From positions 1 to 7,876 of the forward strand of contig PMYM01000207.1 in the NCBI GenBank assembly GCA_003171235.1: DNA of 7,876 nucleotides. The letters are read 5' to 3'. A model generated the notes under the pieces. It was not told the DNA's origin. It did not search any database and saw only the letters and a list, made by a program, of their open reading frames with translations. Below, piece by piece: positions 1 through 7,847 of the stretch. Position numbers and translations under genes: made by a program. This DNA comes from Phycisphaerales bacterium. Lineage in GTDB: Bacteria; Planctomycetota; Phycisphaerae; SM23-33. The stretch's first letter is position 1; the number at the start of each line of letters is the position of its first letter.

Positions 1-2004
<2,004 letters not shown>

Positions 2005-2018
2005 CGTGGAACAAACCA

Positions 2019-2051
2019 AGTATACTACCCCATTTTCATCTCTTTACGCAA
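2019..2051 (-). promoter_or_regulatory. Candidate uvrA promoter
   Basis: On the minus strand a TATACT hexamer (2019-2024) lies 14 bases before the uvrA ATG, with the overlapping TAGTAT at 2022-2027. A TTGCGT hexamer (2046-2051) is 18 bases upstream of TAGTAT and 21 from TATACT. The stretch is AT-rich against a very GC-rich background. A start about 7 bases after the -10 would leave a leader of fewer than 10 bases, in keeping with the absence of a Shine-Dalgarno site. The rest of the 2005-2217 gap shows only a small GC hairpin (2129-2141) with no T tract, so no clear terminator for the kinase gene upstream. No LexA-type site was recognised. Promoter assignment is inference. Confidence 0.45.
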
Positions 2052-2217
2052 GCGGCAATGGCCAACATCTGAAATAAACCGGCCTCAAGACGGGCTGAAT
2101 TTCATAAGCCGCAGGGCACGCTGATTCGTCGCCGACGGCGAGAAATCTGCCTGCCGCGTCGGTCCGGGAGCTTGCAGGGCGACTGACCTATAGCCCAGGG
2201 CGCCGCCGGGGCCGCGG

Positions 2218-4143
2218 TCATTTTTGAGCCAGGTTTGGCAGCCCCAGCGCCTTCAGCAGCGGAGATAACTGGCTGTAATCCGGCACGATCAGGTCGGCCC
2301 CGGCCCGGATCAGGCGCGCTCGCTTCGTCGGGTTCAACCCGTAGCGCCGCACCTCGTCGCTGGCGACGCCCACGGCTATTGCCCCGCGCTTGCGCGCCAG
2401 CCGAATCTCCACCGGCCCGTCGCCGAAGGTGGCGACCTCCGCCCCGCTTAATTGGTGCTGTTCGAAAACCTGCTGCAACACCTTCTGCTTGGTCTCGACC
2501 CGCACGTCGCCCACGGCCCCGAAGATCCGGCCCTCGAAGAACTGGGCGTAGCCCAGGGCCTGGGCCTCGGCGACCACGTCCTGCTGGTCGGTGCCGCTGG
2601 TCAGATACAGGCGGATGCCGCCGGCGTGCAGCCCCTCCAGCAGGCGGCGGGCGTTCTTTATCTGGAAATCCGCGACATCCATTTCGCCCCGGCGAAGCTT
2701 TTCCGTCCACTTTCGCACCCTGGCTGTCAATTCCAGGTCGTAAATCCGCTTGTACCCGTGCATGTCAAGAACCTGCTCGGAAGGCACGCAGCCGAACTGC
2801 CTCACCAACCCCACCAGCCCCTGCATCTGGGAGAGCGTCTGCACGCCGGTGGTCTTGTCGATGTACTGCCCGACGGCGTCAACCACCTTGTGATACAGTC
2901 GCTCGTCGGCCTGCAGGTACCGTGGCCCCAGGATGGCCTGGATCATCATGGCCTGCATCACCGGCTCCCACCCCTGGCGAAGAGTGGAGAGCGTGCCGTC
3001 GTGGTCAAAGATCACGTGTCGGATGGCCAGGCCTGGCGGCATATCTCTCACCAGTTCGATCTGTGTGTCCTCCAGGTATTTCGCCTGGCGCAGGTCGTCA
3101 GCCAGTTCCGGCAGGTACACATAGTCGGGCTTGGGGCCGACGGCGCGGATCTCCGCCGGGCTGGCCGTGCCCGTGGTCTTGAGCTTGGCCACGGTGACGG
3201 AGGCGGCAATGTTGGCCAACCTGGCGGCCGTCTCCGCGTCCCCGCCCGAGCCCAGCACACCGGCAATGGCCGACAACGCCGTGTCCCCCGCCCCTACCGG
3301 GTCGGTGGGCGTGAGGACCTGAATGCCGTGAATCTCGCTCACCTCCCGCTGCCCGGCGACGACAATGCCGTTCTCGCCCCTGGTCAGGAACACCGCCTGG
3401 CCGGTCTTGCCGGCCAGTTCGCCGGCCAGGCTGCGGGCCTGCTGGGCCGAAACGCGATCCGTCGGCGGGATTATCTGCCCCAGCAGCCGGGCCGCCTCGT
3501 GGGCATTGAGCTTGAGTATGCAGCCGCGGAATTGCTCGGCCCGATGCCGCGAATCCACGATGAACCGGACCTGGGGCAAATCCGCCACCAGCCGATTGAC
3601 GCGGGCGATCATCTCCGGCGTGGCCACCCCGGCCGGCACCTGCTGGTTGAGGATCACCACGTCGCTGGCCGCGGCGGCCTGTTCCAGTTTCGCCGCCAGC
3701 GCCTGGCTCGTCGCGTCGGCTAGGACATTGAACCCGCCGAAATCGATCCGATCCTGCTCCTGATCGTCAAGCAGCGGCTTGCCGTATACCAGCGTCTGCC
3801 AGTCGCCCTGGCAGGCCAGCAGGCCCTCGCAATTGACTTGTCGCCGCCGCAGCATGTCCAGCATCGCCTGGCCGAACAGATCCTGCCCCACCAAGCCTAC
3901 TGCCCTAACCTGCCCCACGCCCAGGTCAACCAGGTTGGCGATGATGTTCCCCGCCCCGCCCAGGCTGTAGGCCTGCCGGCGGACTCGCCGCACCGGCCGG
4001 CCGGTCTCGATGGACACCTCCGTGGCCTCCGCCTCCATCACCCAATAGGCGTCCAGGCAAAAGTCGCCCAAGACGGTTACCCTTGCATGGGGTATGGCAG
4101 AAAGGCATTTCTCCAGCCAGCTTTCGTCCATTTCATCGATCAT
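2218..4143 (-). CDS. PfkB (HldE-like) sugar kinase fused to HAD phosphatase
   Basis: A 641-residue cytoplasmic fusion. Residues about 20-335 match the ribokinase/PfkB fold and most resemble the kinase half of HldE (heptose 7-phosphate kinase): VTVLGDFCLDAYW near the start, SLGGAGNIIANLVDLG (60-75), LKLNAHEAARLLG, FLTRGENGI, the signature DPVGAGDTAL with catalytic Asp287, and NIAASVTVAKL. Residues about 375-635 form a HAD phosphatase: motif I D380-H-D382-G-T384 (nucleophile and acid/base Asp), an about 110-residue helical C1-type cap, motif II TSG with S516, a Lys near 552/554, and motif IV GDGPVE (D575, E579). HldE normally carries a cytidylyltransferase-type domain at this C-terminal position; none is present. 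The ATG overlaps the epimerase stop by four bases (ATGA) and follows GGTGAG, so translation is probably coupled. Domain calls are firm; the substrate is unknown. Separate heptose or other hexose roles are possible. Confidence 0.93.
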   Translation of the reverse strand: MIDEMDESWLEKCLSAIPHARVTVLGDFCLDAYWVMEAEATEVSIETGRPVRRVRRQAYSLGGAGNIIANLVDLGVGQVRAVGLVGQDLFGQAMLDMLRRRQVNCEGLLACQGDWQTLVYGKPLLDDQEQDRIDFGGFNVLADATSQALAAKLEQAAAASDVVILNQQVPAGVATPEMIARVNRLVADLPQVRFIVDSRHRAEQFRGCILKLNAHEAARLLGQIIPPTDRVSAQQARSLAGELAGKTGQAVFLTRGENGIVVAGQREVSEIHGIQVLTPTDPVGAGDTALSAIAGVLGSGGDAETAARLANIAASVTVAKLKTTGTASPAEIRAVGPKPDYVYLPELADDLRQAKYLEDTQIELVRDMPPGLAIRHVIFDHDGTLSTLRQGWEPVMQAMMIQAILGPRYLQADERLYHKVVDAVGQYIDKTTGVQTLSQMQGLVGLVRQFGCVPSEQVLDMHGYKRIYDLELTARVRKWTEKLRRGEMDVADFQIKNARRLLEGLHAGGIRLYLTSGTDQQDVVAEAQALGYAQFFEGRIFGAVGDVRVETKQKVLQQVFEQHQLSGAEVATFGDGPVEIRLARKRGAIAVGVASDEVRRYGLNPTKRARLIRAGADLIVPDYSQLSPLLKALGLPNLAQK

Positions 4144-5444
4144 GCCTGCTCACCCTGATTAGTCCGTCGCAGGCCCTCGGCCATGGCCCGCAGCCGGCGG
4201 ATGCACTGCACCGTCGAACGCACCGTGTGATAACTGCTCTTCCAGCCATGCCCCAAGGCGCTATCCAGCGGGGCGCCGGCCCGGTCCACCCGCTCGTACC
4301 ATTCCCCGCCGCCGGCGAGGTTCACGAAGCGGGAGAAAACGAAATCGTGCACGTTGCGGAAGGCCCGCCAATACGCCTCGTCACCGAACATGGCGCAGGC
4401 GTCCAGCAGGGCCACCATCGCCTCGGCCTGCTGCCAGAACTGCTTGGCCTGGACAACCGTCGTCGGCCCGTCATGCGGCCCTTCGACGAACAGGCCGCCG
4501 TGCTCCCCATCGATGCCGTACTTCACGGAGTGATCGTATATCTTCCGCACTATGGCGGCATAGTCCGTCCGCGGAATCTTCAGGATATCGCAGGCGTGCA
4601 GCAGCAGCCAAGCCAGTTCCAGGTTGTGCCCGTAGGAGGTGTTGTTCAGCGGGCGGGCCTGGTCTTCTTTGCGCTCGACATCGCGGCCCCACTGGGTGGC
4701 AAAAAGGATCGCCGGCAGCGGCTCGAAGTCCAGCGTGAACTGTATCCAGCCGGTGCCGTGACAGGGATGCAGCATCCGGTCGACGATCAGTTCGATAACC
4801 TCCATCAGCCGTCGGCGGTGGCTGGGGTGGCCGGTCATCTCGTAAAGATTCGTCAGGGCCTCCATCCAGTGCATGTGGACGTCCAGGCTCTTGCGGTCGC
4901 CTCCGCAACTGCCGGGAAGCTGGGGTTGCCAGTCCGGTTGCATCAGCTCGTACAAGCCGCCGCGCTGCGAGTCGAGCATGTGCTTGCAGACGGTGGCGTA
5001 GGTTCTTTCGGCCGCTTCCCGGCCGCGGATATCGCCCGTGGCCAGCCAGTATTCGCTGAAGGCGTACACCCCGAACACCTGGCCATAGCCCACCTTGTCG
5101 GTGAAAGTGGGCCGGCCCCGGCGGTCGGCCATCCAGAACCAGCCTTCCTGTCGATCGTCCCAGTAATGCTCCAGCAGGAAGTCCGCTCCCCAGCGCGCCA
5201 GCTCGGCGCTTCGGCCCTGGCCGTAGCCCCATCGGTGAGTACTGGACATGGTGTACAGCAGGCGAACGTGCGACAGGTAGGTCTTGGCCGTTTCGCCGGT
5301 TGGCTGGCCCGCGCTGTCGAAATGGCTGAGGAACCCGCCATATTGACGATCGGGAGACTTGTTCTGCCAGAAGGGCAGCAGGTGATTGACCAGGTAGGAT
5401 TCCATCTGGTCCGCGATGGCGGTCATCTCGGCCGGCTGGGGCAT
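4140..5444 (-). CDS. AGE / cellobiose 2-epimerase family sugar epimerase
   Basis: A 434-residue protein of the N-acylglucosamine 2-epimerase superfamily, an (alpha/alpha)6 barrel that epimerises or isomerises free sugars at C2 through a His acid/base pair. Visible motifs: QYGGFLSHFD (34-43), AKTYLSHVRLLYTMS with Arg61, DKVGYGQVFGVYAFSEY (116-132), LDVHMHWMEALTNLYE with H190/H192, SYGHNLELAWLL with H273, KQFWQQAEAM (334-343) and WKSSYHTVRS with H406. Arg61, H273 and H406 fall where cellobiose 2-epimerases have their substrate Arg and two catalytic His, so the protein looks active. Length fits the family. There is no signal peptide, so it is probably cytoplasmic. The start has a strong AGAAGGAG site. 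It is the first gene of the unit with the kinase/phosphatase. Cellobiose epimerase, mannose isomerase and N-acylglucosamine epimerase are hard to separate by eye; the HMHW/SYGHN/SYH pattern favours the cellobiose/mannose side. Confidence 0.94.
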   Translation of the reverse strand: MPQPAEMTAIADQMESYLVNHLLPFWQNKSPDRQYGGFLSHFDSAGQPTGETAKTYLSHVRLLYTMSSTHRWGYGQGRSAELARWGADFLLEHYWDDRQEGWFWMADRRGRPTFTDKVGYGQVFGVYAFSEYWLATGDIRGREAAERTYATVCKHMLDSQRGGLYELMQPDWQPQLPGSCGGDRKSLDVHMHWMEALTNLYEMTGHPSHRRRLMEVIELIVDRMLHPCHGTGWIQFTLDFEPLPAILFATQWGRDVERKEDQARPLNNTSYGHNLELAWLLLHACDILKIPRTDYAAIVRKIYDHSVKYGIDGEHGGLFVEGPHDGPTTVVQAKQFWQQAEAMVALLDACAMFGDEAYWRAFRNVHDFVFSRFVNLAGGGEWYERVDRAGAPLDSALGHGWKSSYHTVRSTVQCIRRLRAMAEGLRRTNQGEQA

Positions 5445-5452
5445 CGCCGCGG

Positions 5453-5460
5453 CTCCTTCT
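5453..5460 (-). promoter_or_regulatory. Strong ribosome binding site of the epimerase gene
   Basis: The minus strand reads AGAAGGAG, ending 8 bases before the ATG at 5444. This is close to an ideal Shine-Dalgarno match and fixes the start of the epimerase gene. It contrasts with uvrA, which has no such site. Confidence 0.85.
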
Positions 5461-5483
5461 CTTAAGCACCCGGCCGGGCCTTG

Positions 5484-5509
5484 AAAAAAAGCTCCGGCGC
5501 CGCCGGGGC
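5484..5509 (-). terminator. Terminator-like hairpin with T7 tract in the epimerase leader
   Basis: On the minus strand a GC hairpin is followed directly by seven T residues (5484-5490). Its core stem is CCGGC (5502-5506) with GCCGG (5494-5498) around a GGC loop, and it extends by two more pairs past one C/A mismatch. This has the form of an intrinsic terminator, but it lies between the TATAAT box and the epimerase start. It could act as an attenuator, or stop antisense transcription coming from the SUMF1-like gene. If transcription starts at the usual distance from the TATAAT, the hairpin would begin almost at the first base, which would weaken the attenuator reading. Confidence 0.5.
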
Positions 5510-5513
5510 CGGC

Positions 5514-5519
5514 ATTATA
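5514..5519 (-). promoter_or_regulatory. Perfect TATAAT -10 box, candidate epimerase promoter
   Basis: The minus strand carries an exact TATAAT in GC-rich DNA, 69 bases before the epimerase ATG. No good -35 is found at 17 bases (GCTCTG); the nearest TTG-type hexamer, TTGGGC (5541-5546), is 21 bases away. The site may need an activator or another sigma factor, or may be fortuitous. Confidence 0.45.
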
Positions 5520-5556
5520 ACAGCGAGAGGCTCATGCAGAGCCCAAGTGAATGCAT

Positions 5557-5572
5557 TTGACGGGATCGTCAA
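5557..5572. promoter_or_regulatory. Perfect palindrome, candidate operator
   Basis: TTGACG, a four-base GGAT spacer, then CGTCAA form perfect 6-bp inverted arms in the divergent intergenic region. The GTCAAG sequence at 5568-5573 recurs at 5587-5592, 19 bases on. The left arm is also the best -35 candidate of the plus-strand gene, so a bound regulator would block or modulate that promoter and sits about 38 bases upstream of the divergent TATAAT. No regulator gene lies in the window. The protein that binds, if any, is unknown. Confidence 0.4.
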
Positions 5573-5585
5573 GTCCGCTTACCGT
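5557..5585 (+). promoter_or_regulatory. Candidate promoter of the SUMF1-like gene
   Basis: TTGACG (5557-5562) and TACCGT (5580-5585) are spaced exactly 17 bases apart. The -35 matches consensus at five of six positions; the -10 is poor (three of six). The start of the coding region is 73 bases downstream. The -35 is embedded in the palindrome. Confidence 0.35.
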
Positions 5586-5647
5586 GGTCAAGACAAATCG
5601 GCATGGCCGCGAAGGCTGGCCAAATCAGGAAACGTGCCCTATGTGGA

Positions 5648-5651
5648 AAGG
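5648..5651 (+). promoter_or_regulatory. Ribosome binding site deciding the start of the SUMF1-like gene
   Basis: AAGG ends seven bases before the ATG at 5659. The in-frame ATG at 5641 has AGGA only at a longer 10-base spacing. An earlier in-frame ATG at 5551 lies upstream of the predicted promoter and would put 36 polar residues before the signal peptide. I favour 5659, with 5641 a close alternative. Confidence 0.5.
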
Positions 5652-5658
5652 TCCAAAC

Positions 5659-7605
5659 ATGCAAAGCGGTTCCAGGATAACGGCCCTCGCACTGGTGTTG
5701 TTGGTTTTCATCGGCCTGGGCTGCAGCGTTGGGCAGGAGCGGCCCGCCCAGGAATGGACCGCGGCCTACACGGCGGATTTCCAGAAGGCCAAGGTTCTCG
5801 AGAACGAGTGGGTCCCCCGCTGGTGCGAGCCCAAGATCGCCGATGGCAAGCTCATCCTGCCGGCGCCAGAGCGCCGCGGGCGCGTCATGGCCTGCTACGA
5901 CGGAAAGAGCTTCGACCAATGGGTGCGCGTGGACATGGTCGCCTCGCTAACCACCAAGCAGCCGGCCAACCGGCTGAACATGGGTATCTGCCTGTCCAAT
6001 GATGGCTTCGATCCTCCGACCGGATACCTCTTCCAGTTCGGGGCCAAGGGCAACACCTGCAGCCTGCTGAAGAAAGAAACCACCTCCTGGGACACCCCCG
6101 TTCAACTGGGCATTCACGACGGCTCGCACCTCAACCGCCCGGTGGCTGGCACTGAGAACAACACTCTCCATCCCGAACCGGGCAAGAGCTACCACCTAGT
6201 GGCCGAGCGCGACGGCAACAAGCTGAGCTTCTGGGTGGACGACAAACTGGCGTTTACCTACACCGATCCTTCGCCGATCGCCGGCCCGGAGCGCCGCTTC
6301 GTCAGCCTGATGAGCCAGGACTGCACCATCAACGTGGAGAAGTTCTCCGTGCAGGAGCGGGGAAATGTCGCGCCGGAAATTGGAGGCAAGCCTTTTTCCA
6401 AGGGGCCTCCATTCACACTCTCGGGCGTGGTTATCTGCTCGCGCGTGGCCGCCGCCCATGAAGATGAGGGCCCGCACACCCTGATCCTGTATGCCTACAG
6501 CGGCACGCCGGAGATACAGGCCGACGTTGGCCGCATCATGAAGACCTACTACCCCGACGGCGTCGGCCTGGACGTGGACCGCGCCAAGAAGGTGCAGGCC
6601 GAGTTCGATAAGAACCTGCGGTTCTCCCTGATAGACTGCCACCTGTCCCGACAGTTCCACAGCGAAGGTCACTTCCGCGCCCAGATAATGGCCATCACCG
6701 GGCAGGTCTTCGAACGGGACGGGGTTAACTGTATTTATCCCACCAGCATTAAGCTGATGGATTTCTCGCCCCGCGAGATGCGCGAGGACCCCAATAAGCG
6801 TGCCTTTGAATACCCGGCCCTGATGGTCGCGCCGGACAAGCCCTTTGCCATGCCAGGCAAGACCCCGCTGATGCTGACGATCAGCGAAGCGCTGTCCCTC
6901 AAGTGCATCCTGCTTCCGGCCGGCAGCTTCATCCAGGGCTCGCCTTTCTACCAATCCTATCGCTGGCAGGACGAATATCCCCACGAGGTGGTGCTGACCA
7001 GGCCCTTCTACATGGCCGAGCATCCCATAACGCAGGAGATGTTCGAGGCGGTAACGGGCAAGAATCCCAGCAAGATCAAGGGTGCCAAGTTCCCGGTGGA
7101 AAAGGTCGCCTACAAGGACATCCTGGAGTTCTGCCGGATCGTCTCGGAAAAGACCGGGCGGACGGTGCGCCTGCCCACCGACGCCGAGTGGGAATACGCC
7201 GCCCGGGTGGGCACCTCCAGCCCGTGCATCACGGAAAAGTACCTCGACCAGTTCAGCTACGCGGGCGACGCCCACTACGGCAAGCCCGCGCCGGTCAAGA
7301 GCCGTCCGCCCAATGCCTGGGGGATCTACGACATGATCTCCTGCGGCTGGCACGTGGTCAGCGACTACGCGGCCAACAACGTCCGCACCCGCCAGGTGGA
7401 CCAGAAGGGGCCTGACAGAAACAACATCATGGTCCGGGACTACGGCAAGGGTCCTGTTCACAAGGCCAAGGGCGGGGAGTATTACGACGATTGGCGGCCC
7501 AGCATGCACGGGGCCACCGACGAAGACGGCGCCGGCGCCGAGGGCAACACCATCTTCAACGTGGTGGTGGAGGCCACGCCCGAGGAAATCTCCCGGATGC
7601 GCTGA
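5659..7605 (+). CDS. Secreted or lipoprotein-like protein with lectin-like and degenerate SUMF1 domains
   Basis: A 648-residue exported protein. Residues 1-22 are a signal peptide: Arg6, then the hydrophobic run ALALVLLVFIGL, then Cys22. The Cys suggests lipidation, but Gly at -3 is not a canonical lipobox, so ordinary cleavage is also possible. Residues about 33-235 look like a concanavalin A-type beta-sandwich as in LamG/DUF1080 proteins (GKLIL, GYLFQFG, YHLVAERDGNKLSFWVDDKLAFTY). Residues about 245-400 are not recognised. Residues about 415-600 form an FGE-sulfatase/SUMF1 fold: ILLPAGSFIQGSP, DEYPHEVVLTRPFYM, FPVEKVAYKD, RLPTDAEWEYAARVG and PPNAWGIYDM. The usual GNVWEW block is replaced by SCGWHVVSDY, the RGGSW block by KGGEYYDD, and no active-site Cys pair of formylglycine-generating enzyme is visible, so enzymatic activity is unlikely. 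A binding or scaffold role at the cell surface is an inference. It is divergent from the epimerase unit. Confidence 0.86.
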   Translation: MQSGSRITALALVLLVFIGLGCSVGQERPAQEWTAAYTADFQKAKVLENEWVPRWCEPKIADGKLILPAPERRGRVMACYDGKSFDQWVRVDMVASLTTKQPANRLNMGICLSNDGFDPPTGYLFQFGAKGNTCSLLKKETTSWDTPVQLGIHDGSHLNRPVAGTENNTLHPEPGKSYHLVAERDGNKLSFWVDDKLAFTYTDPSPIAGPERRFVSLMSQDCTINVEKFSVQERGNVAPEIGGKPFSKGPPFTLSGVVICSRVAAAHEDEGPHTLILYAYSGTPEIQADVGRIMKTYYPDGVGLDVDRAKKVQAEFDKNLRFSLIDCHLSRQFHSEGHFRAQIMAITGQVFERDGVNCIYPTSIKLMDFSPREMREDPNKRAFEYPALMVAPDKPFAMPGKTPLMLTISEALSLKCILLPAGSFIQGSPFYQSYRWQDEYPHEVVLTRPFYMAEHPITQEMFEAVTGKNPSKIKGAKFPVEKVAYKDILEFCRIVSEKTGRTVRLPTDAEWEYAARVGTSSPCITEKYLDQFSYAGDAHYGKPAPVKSRPPNAWGIYDMISCGWHVVSDYAANNVRTRQVDQKGPDRNNIMVRDYGKGPVHKAKGGEYYDDWRPSMHGATDEDGAGAEGNTIFNVVVEATPEEISRMR

Positions 7606-7607
7606 CG

Positions 7608-7624
7608 GGCCGGCGTTACCGGCC
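7608..7624 (+). terminator. GC hairpin just after the SUMF1-like stop, possible terminator
   Basis: GGCCGG and CCGGCC form a perfect 6-bp stem around a five-base CGTTA loop, starting three bases after the stop codon. No T tract follows, so it is not a classic intrinsic terminator. It may stabilise the mRNA 3' end or be a chance product of the high GC content. Confidence 0.3.
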
Positions 7625-7684
7625 GGCGGCCTGACCCGCGACCGGTTGCCGGCGGCGATGCCGGGGCATATCCTGGCCGGGTGC

Positions 7685-7715
7685 CATGCTTCCCCTGTAG
7701 TTTAGGGGAAGCATG
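7685..7715 (+). repeat. REP-like hairpin, copy 1
   Basis: CATGCTTCCCCT (7685-7696) pairs perfectly with AGGGGAAGCATG (7704-7715) around a seven-base GTAGTTT loop. It lies 80 bases past the SUMF1-like stop and has no T tract after it, so it is not a standard terminator. It is the left member of the composite palindrome, with GCCGGGTGC before and TCC after the stem. Confidence 0.88.
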
Positions 7716-7810
7716 TCCGTTGCCTGTCTTTCTGGCGTGACGTATGCCTGAGCCTCCATAGGCTGCCGACGCCGCGTTGAAATATCTCAAATGAAGAGAA
7801 GACGTAAGGA

Positions 7811-7847
7811 CATGCTTCCCCCAACAGCAACGACCGGGGGAAGCATG
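7811..7847 (-). repeat. REP-like hairpin, copy 2 (inverted)
   Basis: CATGCTTCCCCC (7811-7822) pairs perfectly with GGGGGAAGCATG (7836-7847) around a 13-base loop. Read on the minus strand it has the same flanks as copy 1 (GCCGGGTGC before, TCC after), but its loop is unrelated and longer. The innermost stem pair is C-G here and T-A in copy 1. Confidence 0.88.

Noticed and set aside
2129..2141. TCGCC/GGCGA hairpin in the gap before uvrA, considered as terminator of the kinase gene
   Set aside because: Only five pairs and no T tract on either strand; such short GC palindromes are expected by chance here.
4083..5465. Long plus-strand open frame opposite the epimerase gene
   Set aside because: No recognisable motifs, and the minus strand encodes a complete epimerase with conserved catalytic residues and a strong ribosome binding site.
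6196..7509. Long minus-strand open frame opposite the SUMF1-like gene
   Set aside because: The plus strand carries a signal peptide and SUMF1 motifs; the opposite frame has antisense-type composition.
7694..7715. GTAGTTTAGGGG resembling a tRNA D-arm
   Set aside because: No anticodon arm, T-arm or acceptor pairing follows; the bases are explained by the perfect hairpin.
7482..7790. Short minus-strand open frame running into the palindromic element, considered as a transposase remnant
   Set aside because: No Y1 transposase HUH motif or other similarity; it mixes antisense coding and repeat sequence.
7685..7847. Two repeats with a spacer, considered as a minimal CRISPR array
   Set aside because: The copies are inverted rather than direct and there is no regular spacing or cas gene.
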